DNA from: Entomortierella parvispora
Taxonomy: Eukaryota > Mortierellomycota > Mortierellomycetes > Mortierellales > Mortierellaceae
Reading direction: 5' to 3'
NCBI GenBank assembly: GCA_963573315.1
Contig: OY752149.1
Span: 744,001 to 808,000, forward strand
DNA: 64,000 bases
Part shown: positions 21,641-31,424 of the stretch, one piece after another
Position numbering within the stretch: the first letter of the stretch is position 1
Layout: the number at the start of each line of letters is the position of its first letter
Notes under the pieces: generated by a model
The model's database searches: none
What the model saw: the letters and a program-made list of their open reading frames with translations, nothing else
What the model was told of the DNA's origin: nothing
Program-made: the position numbers and the translations under genes

Positions 21641-23467
21641 ATGCTTCATAGCCCTATGGTGTTCCCAACCACAAACGAGTACTTCCAAGTGCCACCCATG
21701 CTGGACGAGAACGTTGCCAAGCTCATGAACACGGACCCAATCGAGAACTACATGAACGCGACCGCGGCCTCGACGTCGCCCATCCAGGACTACCTTATGG
21801 CTCCTATCTCTGCCAACACTATGAATGGTTCCTTCCACCCTCAGCAGCAGCATCAGAACCAGCGTCAGCATCAGATCCAGTTCCCGATTGTTCCTCAGAC
21901 CATGCCCTCGATGGTCCCACACAGTGCTCCCTCTTCGCCCCAATACCCAACCATCAAGGCCGAAGAGGTTTCGCAGCAGCTCCAGCACCACCAGCAACAA
22001 CAACAGCAACAGCAGCAAAACATGGAGTTTCTTCTCTACCCCTCCTTTGAGCTTGGTGCCCAGGCAGCTACTTCTCCTCAAGCACACGTTCTTCCCTCGC
22101 AACGGTCACCACAGATGCAACAGCAACAAAGGGTAATGTCCTATCCCGATGCCACTCTCTTGCAGCAGCAGCGCCAACACCAGCAACAGCAGCAACAGCA
22201 TGCTCAGCAATTGAGACTCCAACATCAGCAGCAGCAACAGTTCCAGCAGCAACAACAACAACAACAACAACAGCAGCAGCAGCACCAGATGATGTTTGAC
22301 ACTACACCATCGCACTCCAGCGTCAGCTCTGCCGTCTCCATGTCGATCCCCATCACCTCCTCGATCATGTCCTCCATCGTCTCGTCTGGCTCCAACGTCT
22401 CCAACCTCTTCACGAGCTCGAACTTGACGACGTCCAGTCCATTCTTCCACGCCTCCACATTTGAGCAGAACGAGTACACCAGCCAACGACCCAGCAGCTC
22501 ATATACACCCGCGGCACACCCTGCTGCGCCCAGGCGAAAACGCGAAGAATCAAGTCAGCAATTGATGCACAATAACAATAGACAGCATTCTCCCGCGCTT
22601 CTGGAAGAGGAATCGTCTCCTGTGCTAGCAGGCGGGCTCGTGACCGTGGCTCAGAACAAGAAGACGACCACATCGGCGGCCTCTCCCACCAGCAGAGCCT
22701 CGACGAGCGCGCGCTTGGATAAAGTCAAGGCAACTCGATCCACAAAGATCACAAAGTCCTCCTCTCTTCTCTCCTCTTCTTCCTTCACCACTACCTGCTC
22801 CCCCTCTGCCATTGACATGATTCCCTCCAACGCCACTCTTCCCTCCTCCTCCAACGTCGAGATTTCGACTGCAGAGGCCACTCCTTCCACCATCACCCGC
22901 TCCACTCCCAAGCGCACCTCCAAGAAGTCGACCTCCACTGCCATGGCGGCTGCTACCGCCTCCCATGATGAGTCCCGTGAATCGTCCCAGCAGCCCTCAG
23001 ACCCCTCTGAGGCCGGTTTGACTCACTTGCCCAACAGCACTGGCAACATCACCCATCCTCGTCGCGCGGCCCAGAACCGTGCCGCACAGCGCACGTTCCG
23101 CAACCGTCGCAAGGCCTACATCAAGGAACTGGAGCAAAAAGTCCAGAGTATGGACCGGATCCAGGAGCTGATGAAGTCGTACCACAGTGAGAACCAGGAA
23201 GTCTGGCGCCGTTTCCAAATCTTGGAGTCGTTGGCAGCGCGCTCGGGGTTGGCCGTGCCCTCCTTCCCGGCGTTGACGCCCGTGGCTAGCAGCCATCTTA
23301 TGACCCAACACACTACTGCTTCCGCTGAAGAACATGCCCATAACGCCGCTCATGACTATCAGGGGACAAACAACAATAGCACCCACAGCAACGAAGAGGA
23401 CGAGGAGGACGAGGACATGAGCGACTACTCATCGCACCATCACCAGCAGCAGACCCGTCACTTCTAG
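21641..23467 (+). CDS. bZIP transcription factor with polyglutamine tracts
   Basis: A single coding exon of 609 codons (608 residues) from the first ATG in frame. The N-terminal two thirds are disordered: glutamine/histidine-rich tracts at about residues 70-90, 115-125 and 165-215, then Ser/Thr/Pro-rich blocks. The basic region begins near residue 474 and contains NRAAQRTFRNRR, the N-x-x-A-Q-x-x-F-R pattern of the fungal AP-1/Yap class. The following zipper is weak: heptad d positions read L, M, M, N, F instead of leucines. The tail is acidic and His/Gln-rich. Such proteins act in the nucleus on AP-1-like sites, often in stress responses. No Cys-rich redox domain like that of Yap1/Pap1 is visible. 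Confidence 0.88.
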   Translation: MLHSPMVFPTTNEYFQVPPMLDENVAKLMNTDPIENYMNATAASTSPIQDYLMAPISANTMNGSFHPQQQHQNQRQHQIQFPIVPQTMPSMVPHSAPSSPQYPTIKAEEVSQQLQHHQQQQQQQQQNMEFLLYPSFELGAQAATSPQAHVLPSQRSPQMQQQQRVMSYPDATLLQQQRQHQQQQQQHAQQLRLQHQQQQQFQQQQQQQQQQQQQHQMMFDTTPSHSSVSSAVSMSIPITSSIMSSIVSSGSNVSNLFTSSNLTTSSPFFHASTFEQNEYTSQRPSSSYTPAAHPAAPRRKREESSQQLMHNNNRQHSPALLEEESSPVLAGGLVTVAQNKKTTTSAASPTSRASTSARLDKVKATRSTKITKSSSLLSSSSFTTTCSPSAIDMIPSNATLPSSSNVEISTAEATPSTITRSTPKRTSKKSTSTAMAAATASHDESRESSQQPSDPSEAGLTHLPNSTGNITHPRRAAQNRAAQRTFRNRRKAYIKELEQKVQSMDRIQELMKSYHSENQEVWRRFQILESLAARSGLAVPSFPALTPVASSHLMTQHTTASAEEHAHNAAHDYQGTNNNSTHSNEEDEEDEDMSDYSSHHHQQQTRHF

Positions 23468-24165
23468 TGAAGGGTGATTCCTCTTCCCCCCCCCTTCTCT
23501 CTTTTCTCCTTCTTTCCCCTTCCCTTTCTCTTCCCGACATGGCTGGTATATCAGCCCATGGCCCAATTGCCTTTTCTCTTTTTTTTTTTTTTTTTCTAAA
23601 AACAACACAACAAAAAAAAAAAAATAGGACCATGCAATTTTGTATATAATATATAGATACTCCTCCATTCTTCTTCTCCTTCTTCTTCTTCTCTGCTTCC
23701 TCCTCTTTTCTCCAATTTCTCTGGTTCAATGCTTCTCTTGTACATAATAATAAACCAAAGATAAAAAAAAAAAAAAAAACTCGATCGACTCCAAAATATC
23801 TAAAAACAAAAAAAAAAAAAAAAAAACGATCGAAAAAGGGTTCAAAATACAAACTCGGCACTGCCCCCTCCTTCTTCTTTGTGTGTAAGAGGGCTGAGCT
23901 TCATCTTTGAGAGAGTTAGTCTTCCAATAGGGACTTGTCGCCAATTTCGCCCTTTTTTTCGAGCCCATCCATTTCATATATTCTTTCTCCAAATTTCATG
24001 TGGTTTTATTTTTTTTCCCTTCTCTTACGAGAGAAAAAGTGTGTGTTTCATTAATGAGATGGAGGTAGCTTTGAATGAAATAAGAGAATGGGGGTTTGTA
24101 TATGTACACGAGGTGGGTGAGGGGGGGGGGGGGGGGGGGGAGATTTTTTCTTTTTTTTGATATCA
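23468..24165. other. Convergent 3' region between bZIP and phosphatase genes
   Basis: No gene. Several homopolymer runs (T at ~23580-23595, A at ~23612-23624, ~23763-23779 and ~23809-23826) and T-rich blocks fit 3'UTR and polyadenylation regions for both genes. Confidence 0.6.
24121..24140 (+). repeat. G20 homopolymer
   Basis: Twenty consecutive G residues lie 26 bp downstream (minus strand) of the phosphatase stop, within its expected 3'UTR as a C-run and on the far side of the bZIP 3'UTR as a G-run. It is length-unstable and able to form G-quadruplex structures. Confidence 0.85.
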
Positions 24166-26718
24166 TTAAAGCATGTCCGAGTCCGTTGTGAAAAGGGCTT
24201 GGTAGACGTCTCCAAAGGAGCGAGTCGTCGAGGCCGCCTGAGCTGCCGGGGTGTCATACTGTCGAGGCGAAAAGATGAAATCAGGCAAGGGCAAGGTCAA
24301 TCTTGGAGCTGCGCGTGTCCGTTTCGAGGCGGAAGAGGAGGAAGAGGACGCGAGAGCAAGCTTTCGACCATGGATTGCGGTCACTGCAGACTTGTTGCTG
24401 TTGTTGCTGATGCTCTTGATGGAAGAAAACAGCATCTTTTTGTCACCCTCACGACGGCGACACATGATATCCTCCTCATCGTCGTCTTGCTTGCGAGGTG
24501 GAGAGGAGGTAACAGCGGCAGCGGCAGCTGCAGCCGCACCCTCGGCCAGGACTTGCATTGTTTGAAGACCAGACCAAAGGTTCCTTCTCTTCTTCTTTTG
24601 TTGCTGTTGAACACTAACTGACGAGCCACTAGTGGACGATGACTTTGGGACAGGCGCCATGTTCCAAGAGTTGCGAGGCGAAAACAAGGTCGGTCCGTTC
24701 GACTCGGTTGATGCCCGCTGTTCTTCTTCCTCGTCATCATCTTCACAGGCGGTGAAGAAGGAGCAGTGGCTTGAAGTGGCATTCGAATTCAAGGACGATG
24801 GTCGAGAGCAAGCTTCAAACGAAGACACTGAGGATGCCGAGGACGAAGAGCAGGACGAGGACAAGAGTGGAGGGATCGAAAAGCTTGTCTGGTGAAAAGA
24901 TGGTGTCTCTGGGATCATCATCATAAACTCCTCCTCGTTGGACAGACACATGCTCGAGAACTGCTCCGTTGTTGGGGTCTTTGGTGATAGAGACAAGGGC
25001 GCACGTTGTCGTTGAGGAAGAGAAGGAGGGGAGGATGGTGGCGAGGACACTTTTGAAAGGGGCGAGTGACCCACACTCCACCGTCTTGAGGCCGAAGGAG
25101 ACGCGGAGGGTCTTGGGTGGGAAGAGAGTCGATGGGCTGGATGCATGTTCCCGGATTGGAAGGGTTTGTTGCTGGGGTATTCGTCTCTTCCATGCTCATC
25201 TGGTGTCAATGGTCGCTTATGGAACTCCTGTCTGATCGGCGTCGTGGCCATGGCCATGGTATCCTGCAATGTAGGTGTGTTGTACAAGTCGCTGGAGTCG
25301 GGTGAAGAAAAGGCGGCGGCAAAGGGGTAAGGTGGTTCCTCGTCCTCGTCATCCTCCATCTGCGAGCTCCAAGAGTTCCTGCTTCCGATGGACATGGTCT
25401 CTGCTGTGGACATGTTGACGGGCGTTGTCGAGGATGACGAAACAGAGGAAGAGGTGCATGATGATGACGATGCCGCGAGCCTCTTCTTCTTCTGGAGATC
25501 CTTCTCAAACTCGGCCAGCTGGTACATCAGACTCATGTTCGGTGAGATCACACCCGACTTGAGCTTGACAAAGTCGTATGCCTCCGACAGTCCCATCCCT
25601 TGCGACCGCATCACACACGCAATGACCAAGCTCGCCGATCGAGAGACGCCCAGCTGGCAGTGCACCAGGACCTTGCCCCCCTCCTTGGCCCCTGTCGTGG
25701 CCTCGTCCATCATCCGAAAGGCCGTTGGGAAGTCTCGAAGGAGGTTGCGTTGGTGGTGTGTCCAGGCCAAGCTTTGATATTCGATTCCTTCCCGCATTCC
25801 ATCGCACTGCTTGTTCATCCCTGTTGCTGCTCTTGACCCACTGATGTTGCTGCTGTTGTGGTTGTCGTTATCCTTTGCGATCTCAATGGCCACATTCAAC
25901 ACGAATGTGATCCCCAACCGCTTGAGCGTGTTCATATCCGTAGCGTTGTGCTCAGCTCCCAGGTACAGGTTTGGTAACACCATCACTGGCTCTGATACAT
26001 AGGGCGAAGCAGCTCCACATTCGATGCTGTAATCCGAAAAGTAGGCAGATATTGTCCGAGGTCCACCGTTGCTTGGGAGAGCGGATCTCGCGGCAGTTGC
26101 TGACGGTGATAATGATGAGGAAGAGGGAGTTGCTGTCGTCGAATGAATAGGAAACCGAGGGGATGGGAGAGCTTCCTCCAGCGACAGTTGGCTGTTCCTC
26201 TTGGACAGGGGCTGGAGTAATGAAGGTGTTGCGGGTGAGGCTGATACTTTGAGAGAATTGGATGATAATGGAGCAGGTGTGAACGCCCTCCGTGAGGATA
26301 GCGAGCTCGTCATAGGAGGGAAGGATGGAGAAGGGGTGACAATGATGGGTAGACTCAAGCTGGAGGGGACTTTTGACTTGTAGCTGTTGTTGCTGCAACT
26401 GCTACTGCTCAAGTTGGTGTTGTTGCCGATGGTGTTGTTGAAAGTGGTCATAGTGGGGGTCATTCTGTGCAGATGGCTGTTGTTGTTGTGGTTCTGGGTG
26501 TTCTCATCTTCGAACGACGGAGGCGGGACAACCATCAGGGACAATCGTTTCGAATTTCGGGCTTTTTTCATTTCGTGGGCCAACAAGGGTTGTCGGTGGA
26601 GTGACAAAGGTGTAGTAGAGGAAGTTGCCGACGGGGAGTGTTGTGGAGGAGTAGGCATGGCCATAGTTGACATCGAGCCACTGCGTGATGAAGGCCCAAA
26701 AAGGCTGTGGGGGGACAT
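24166..26718 (-). CDS. Dual-specificity protein phosphatase (MAPK-phosphatase type)
   Basis: An intronless 850-residue ORF from ATG at 26718 to TAA. A ~230-residue Ser/Pro-rich N-terminal region precedes the DSP domain (about 235-395), which opens with VLPNLYLGAEHNATD and carries the catalytic loop HCQLGVSRS (Cys354, Arg360). The domain is interrupted by a ~30-residue Asn/Gly-rich insert after VLNVAIEI. The ~450-residue tail is dominated by Ser, Glu and Asp runs and an Ala8 tract, and ends in a conserved-looking FGDVYQALFTTDSDML. The domain order resembles Msg5-like phosphatases that inactivate MAP kinases, but no clear kinase-docking motif was identified, so the substrate is inference. Confidence 0.88.
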   Translation of the reverse strand: MSPHSLFGPSSRSGSMSTMAMPTPPQHSPSATSSTTPLSLHRQPLLAHEMKKARNSKRLSLMVVPPPSFEDENTQNHNNNSHLHRMTPTMTTFNNTIGNNTNLSSSSCSNNSYKSKVPSSLSLPIIVTPSPSFPPMTSSLSSRRAFTPAPLSSNSLKVSASPATPSLLQPLSKRNSQLSLEEALPSPRFPIHSTTATPSSSSLSPSATAARSALPSNGGPRTISAYFSDYSIECGAASPYVSEPVMVLPNLYLGAEHNATDMNTLKRLGITFVLNVAIEIAKDNDNHNSSNISGSRAATGMNKQCDGMREGIEYQSLAWTHHQRNLLRDFPTAFRMMDEATTGAKEGGKVLVHCQLGVSRSASLVIACVMRSQGMGLSEAYDFVKLKSGVISPNMSLMYQLAEFEKDLQKKKRLAASSSSCTSSSVSSSSTTPVNMSTAETMSIGSRNSWSSQMEDDEDEEPPYPFAAAFSSPDSSDLYNTPTLQDTMAMATTPIRQEFHKRPLTPDEHGRDEYPSNKPFQSGNMHPAHRLSSHPRPSASPSASRRWSVGHSPLSKVSSPPSSPPSLPQRQRAPLSLSPKTPTTEQFSSMCLSNEEEFMMMIPETPSFHQTSFSIPPLLSSSCSSSSASSVSSFEACSRPSSLNSNATSSHCSFFTACEDDDEEEEQRASTESNGPTLFSPRNSWNMAPVPKSSSTSGSSVSVQQQQKKKRRNLWSGLQTMQVLAEGAAAAAAAAVTSSPPRKQDDDEEDIMCRRREGDKKMLFSSIKSISNNSNKSAVTAIHGRKLALASSSSSSASKRTRAAPRLTLPLPDFIFSPRQYDTPAAQAASTTRSFGDVYQALFTTDSDML

Positions 26719-29278
26719 CTTTTCAGTTGTGTATGGAGTGAAAGTTGAGCAGTGCCTAGGCTAGGTCGTGATGCCTGAAGATTACAGAAAGGAGGGAGGT
26801 ATTAGTGACAATGGCGGGGTGCAAACGTTGAAGAGTCAAGTTGACGGTGACAGTGAGGGAGGAGGGCGTTGCAAGAAAAGACTAGTTGGAGAAAAGACGA
26901 AGAAACAGAAGATCGAAAGAAAACAAGAGGAAGAGAGAAAGAGAGAAAGAGAGAGAAGAGAAAAACGGTCGATGAGAGTTGAAAAAGGAAAGAAAGTAAG
27001 CATGGTCCATTCCTGCTCGTGAAGAAGGGGAAAGGGGCCAGCAAATAAAACTCAAAACAAAAAAAAACAATCAATTGTTCGACATGGACGCCTGAACACC
27101 AAAGGCCGTTCTTTCGCCTTGCCCCTCATCCTAATGTTTACAAACACCACAGGAGTGACCCATCTTTCCCTTCTCGGTGTAGACTATTTCGACGACGTTT
27201 GAGTGGGGCAATGGCAATGGTATTAACAGATAAAGAAAAAAAAAAAGAAAACAAAAAAGATTGTGCGGAGGGTGCTATGGACTGCAGTTACACTGTGGAC
27301 CAGTTGCTTCTCATACACTTTGGCACCTGCAGAACTCCAAGAAAAGTTTGATGGCGAGACAGTTTGAGGGGAGGACAGGGCTGTGTCAAAAACGGGGATC
27401 AAGAACAAGAGGCGACAGATCGTCCAACAGCATGCGGCGGATGGGCAGGAAAGGAAGGGGAGAGACAAAGAAGGTGAAGTAGAACTACTGGTGTAAAGGT
27501 ATCAAGTAGTAGCCTTCATTCGAGGCTGACAAGGGACAGGATATTAAAAACAGAAAGTAAAAATACACCAACAATAACATAAAAAATGGAAAATGGACGA
27601 TGAACCCATCAGGCATATCATGCTTGCATTGCGCATGTCTCGAGCCAAGGGACACAGTGCTCAAAGAGCCGAAACGTGTCATCGGTCAGCACAGGACTCC
27701 AGGTTAGGCCAGGATCATCCAAGGAGCCAGTGCAGAGTGTCGCAAAAAAGAGTGACAAGAAAAAATACCCCAAACACTGACAATGTCCCTCCCGCGTTTC
27801 AAGTATTTTGCAGACAGCGCCAGGAGTGGATGGAAAAGGGACCTTGTCATAACGGCCAAACTAGGCAAGATCAACCTTGACCAAGGGCTAGGCCAGATTG
27901 CAAGCAAAAAACAAACAGCGCCTTCAATTGCCGAGAGTTCCTTGGTCTATTGGCCAAAGAACTAAAAAGGCAAGAAGGATGGGCGTCATCGTACCGTTCC
28001 CTCGCTCCCCTCAAAAAAATTCAGCGGAGTAGGATCGTCGGGTTTTAGTAGGTAGGGTCCGAAGAAAAGAGAGAAATGAAATAATTGCTAGGGCAAATAA
28101 AAAAATCACAAGAAAATGGGGTTGCACAGAAGACAGAGGCTAGACGGGGGATGGCTTTGTGAAAAAGGGAAAGGTAACAAATAACACCCCTCGGCTGAGA
28201 GAGGCCAGAGCTCAAATGAAAATGAAAATGATGCCCAAAGCACCAATTGAAGGGAATATCATAGGCAAAGTGGTCGTGGGGTAGGGAAAGTGCACAAAAG
28301 GGGATTGAGTGTCCTCCTTCTTTGCGCTTGGCAGAGGATGTATAAGAGGTATCGCCGATATCCTACCTGCCGAGTCGTCCAGTTGAGATTGTGAGGGTGG
28401 TTTGGATTGGTTGGCCTATGATGCTAAAAGAGATCTTGGAGGCGACAAGACGAATGTGAATGAATAGATGTGCTGTCGTGGGTGTCTGATGGATGCAGGG
28501 GAGAGCGCTTTGATTGTGAGTAATGTGGCACGGGGTGAATGAGTGAAGGGGTGAGCCAGTGAATGAACTGGAAAAGTGAATGAATGAATGAAGGAGAGGC
28601 GAAGTGAAGTGTGAGCAGAGAAGAGAGTAAGTGAGTGAGTTGAGAGAGAGAGAGAGGAGACAGAGAGGGAGGCAAGGAAGAGAGACAGGGGCAGAGAAGA
28701 ACGGCAGCAAATCCGATTCCCAGTCAATTGAACGGCTGGACAAACAGAAAGGGTGCAGCGAGTAAGAAACAGGAAGGAAGGTGAGCCAAGCAAAGAGCGA
28801 ACGAACGAGCGAAGAGAGAGCCAGAGAAGGGAGGGCGTAAAGAAGAAAAAAAATGCAATTTCGCTCCCCCAAGGGAGCGACGCGTTGATTCGATTTCGAT
28901 TGCAGAAATGAATCCAAATGAAGATCATTATTGCACTGAAGTGATTGGCTGGCCGCGAAGTGGGAATGGTTAGGTCACGTGCATCTAATTTATGGATCTC
29001 AAAAGAGCAGAAAGGTGAACCCGCACCGAACTATTCGAAAAGTGCTGAAAATAAAACAACAGGGGGCGCAACCCAGCTGCACGAGTAAAGAACAATATGA
29101 GTGCCCGGCTCAGTAGCCAGGTAGCAGTACCCTGCGGTTCGTCATAGACCTCCAACTCTGTCTCCCTACTTTAAGAGCCAAGAGAGCAGCCTGGAAACAT
29201 GGCAGGGGCACTCTTGGGCGCCCCGTGCTTTTGAGCACTCGGTAAGATTGACAGCACATGGGAACCGTTTGCTCTACT
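26719..29278. other. Intergenic region with no supported gene
   Basis: About 2.5 kb between the phosphatase start and the acidic hypothetical gene. There are purine-rich stretches at 26900-26990 and 28600-28830, and the minus-strand ORFs across the latter are Ser/Leu-rich low-complexity shadows. A TATAAGAG at 28335 is not followed by a convincing ORF. I see no RNA gene. Confidence 0.5.
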
Positions 29279-30190
29279 TCACTGCCAATGGACGTCTGCG
29301 GCCTGGACGACCGCCGGCAGTCTCGGGATGTCCAATGACTCCACCACCAAACAAGAGTCTTTCTCCTCCTTCAAAAAGATACCGCTGTCTTTGCGATCGT
29401 GTCTGAACAATTCGCTTCCAACCTGGTCGATGGCTGTGTTGTCCCTTTCGTCCCCAACAGTTCCAAGCATTCCGTAGATAGGATGGTTCAATGGACACGA
29501 AAGAACCCGGTGCCCTCCTCCCTGCTTCTCTAATATTTCCTCCTCGTCGTCCCTCACATCCTCGCCTTCATCCTTGCAGAGCTCGAATTCATCATCGCAG
29601 TTGTTGTCTCCGTATTCTTGTTCATCCAAGGAGGAGAGTCGAAGGTATACCCCTGTCGACGATTCCTCCATCAGATCCGTGAATGACGCATAGGGCAGAG
29701 AGGAAAGGAGGCTGACTAGTGCCAATGGGTTCGATTGGTTGCTATCCTCACGTCCTTCCTTTGCCTCCTTCTCTTCCCCAACTTGATCAAAATGAGTAGT
29801 GGCCACGCGGTCAATCCCCCCTTGCTCATCAACATCGTTCAAAATCGGGAGCGAGGAAGCAGAGCAGCCGAAAAAGAGGCCACCCTCAGACTGAGGAAGG
29901 TGTTCGTCGCAGGGTGTCAACAGATTGTTGGAGATCATATCAGGAATCTCTCCGAGCTCGAGCTGGATCTCCCATAGACTAGAATAGCCAACGTGAGGCT
30001 GTATAGGTTGCTGAAGATCGATCGATATGGCAAGCGTGTCATGATCTTCATCTTGAAAAGAAACAAGAGATTCACTGGAAGAAGAAAGGTTGGAGAAACA
30101 GGTGCGGCGTGGCTGACTGTGGTGATCATTACCATGTGCACGTTCAGCTTTGCGATAAAAAGTAGAGCAATGTGAAGCAGGGGTTAGCAA
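29279..30190 (-). CDS. Acidic hypothetical protein
   Basis: An open frame of ~303 codons ends with TGA at 29279-29281. The first in-frame ATG is internal, so the true start is probably in an upstream exon; the frame is open to at least 30190. The product is rich in Asp and Glu, with a strongly acidic stretch (DDEFELCKDEGEDVRDDEEE) and a Ser-rich block near the N-terminus. No domain, signal peptide or membrane segment is recognised. Composition and length argue for real coding sequence, but function is unknown. Confidence 0.5.
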   Translation of the reverse strand: MLTPASHCSTFYRKAERAHGNDHHSQPRRTCFSNLSSSSESLVSFQDEDHDTLAISIDLQQPIQPHVGYSSLWEIQLELGEIPDMISNNLLTPCDEHLPQSEGGLFFGCSASSLPILNDVDEQGGIDRVATTHFDQVGEEKEAKEGREDSNQSNPLALVSLLSSLPYASFTDLMEESSTGVYLRLSSLDEQEYGDNNCDDEFELCKDEGEDVRDDEEEILEKQGGGHRVLSCPLNHPIYGMLGTVGDERDNTAIDQVGSELFRHDRKDSGIFLKEEKDSCLVVESLDIPRLPAVVQAADVHWQ

Positions 30191-30239
30191 AGAAGGGATC
30201 TGCTAGTGCATTGCAGCCTATTCTGTGTCAGATTCATAT

Positions 30240-30332
30240 ACCTTCAATGCTTTTGCGGGTCTTTATCTTGCTCAGCAGTTGACTGGCGAGACCTTTGGTG
30301 TCATGAACCACATGGCCCCAGAAAACATCTGA
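30240..30332 (+). pseudogene. Fragment of a protein-kinase activation segment
   Basis: The frame 30240-30332 reads LAQQLTGETFGVMNHMAPEN and then stops at TGA. This matches the stretch from just after DFG to the APE motif in TKL/tyrosine-kinase-like fungal kinases. Nothing upstream or downstream in any frame supplies the rest of a kinase, so it looks like an isolated relic of a duplicated gene. Confidence 0.4.
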
Positions 30333-31424
30333 TCTGGTCATGTCTATTTAGGAAGCGTGTTCGGAACGATGACGATGTTTGCTAATGGGGTGGGAGGTCG
30401 GCAAAAGCTCGAGGAATGGACATAAATTGGATGGCAAACGTTCTGGAAGGAGGATGACGAGGGGAAAGATGTGGATACGACCAGGTTCGATACTCTTTAT
30501 TTTTTTTCCCGTCAGGATGGAGAATTGTTCTTGTTCTGTCTCTGAAGAAGGAGTAGCCTGCTTAAAGTATGGACGATGGGTGGTCTGAAAGAGAAGAAAA
30601 AAGAAGGAAACCAAAAACAGCGAGATTGGTTCGCAAGAGAACGCTGTGGAGAAGCAATTGGGCTGCTGCAGAAGGCAAACACTATGGGGACGTTCAAGAC
30701 TGCACAATGTCCACACTTGACTTCAGCTTGCCTCTTTCTGCCAAACCCCTTTTTAATTTCTTCTCCCGGAGTGTTCTTGGTTGGGCGCAGGAACACGAAG
30801 CCATTGTCAGCCTATTGTTGAATTTGCATCATCGAGTCCCTTGAACCCGGATGACATATACAAACATTTGCCTCTTTGTGCTGTTCATAAAATCACACCG
30901 ATGTGGTTTCAAGCATTGTTGTGCGTTCGCCTGTGGCGCTGTGGGAGAAGGGCAGGGCGTGAACATACTTTGTTTGCGCCGATTGCATGCGAGATTACCG
31001 CCCTTTCCCTCTTTTTCGACGACATAAACGCGTCATGATGTGTGGTTGCAATCATATGTGTTCCAGCAAGACCACGGTTTTTGTTTATGGACCAAGGCTG
31101 TGTTCTTTGCACAAAGAGGGAGAGAGGGGGCGGGAAGAGAGAGGAAAGGGCAGAAAGGGCGGCGAGAGACAGAGTGGATTTGGTGGCGCAATCTGAAGCA
31201 GTCGCGCCCCTCAACAAATGCACGTGACACTCCAGCGGCCCTTAATTAAATCGTGAATGTTCTTTCATGTTCCCCTGGCACAGAAGGCCAGAAAAAGACA
31301 CGCAGCAGGCCTGAGTGGAGATTGTTGCGAAGGAGGCAGAAAGCTGTTTTGTGTTTGTCGCGATCATCTGTTCTCTTCATCCTCATCCCTCTCCCTCCCT
31401 TCCTCCCCTCCCCACACCCTCATC
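30333..31424. other. Intergenic region upstream of CCT1
   Basis: No supported gene. The last ~60 bp (31370-31424) is CT-rich and is the likely leader of CCT1. Confidence 0.5.

Noticed and set aside
28363..28928. 170-184-codon Ser/Leu-rich ORFs on the minus strand
   Set aside because: They are antisense to a GAAT/GAGA-rich low-complexity stretch, are present in two frames at once, and have no domain.
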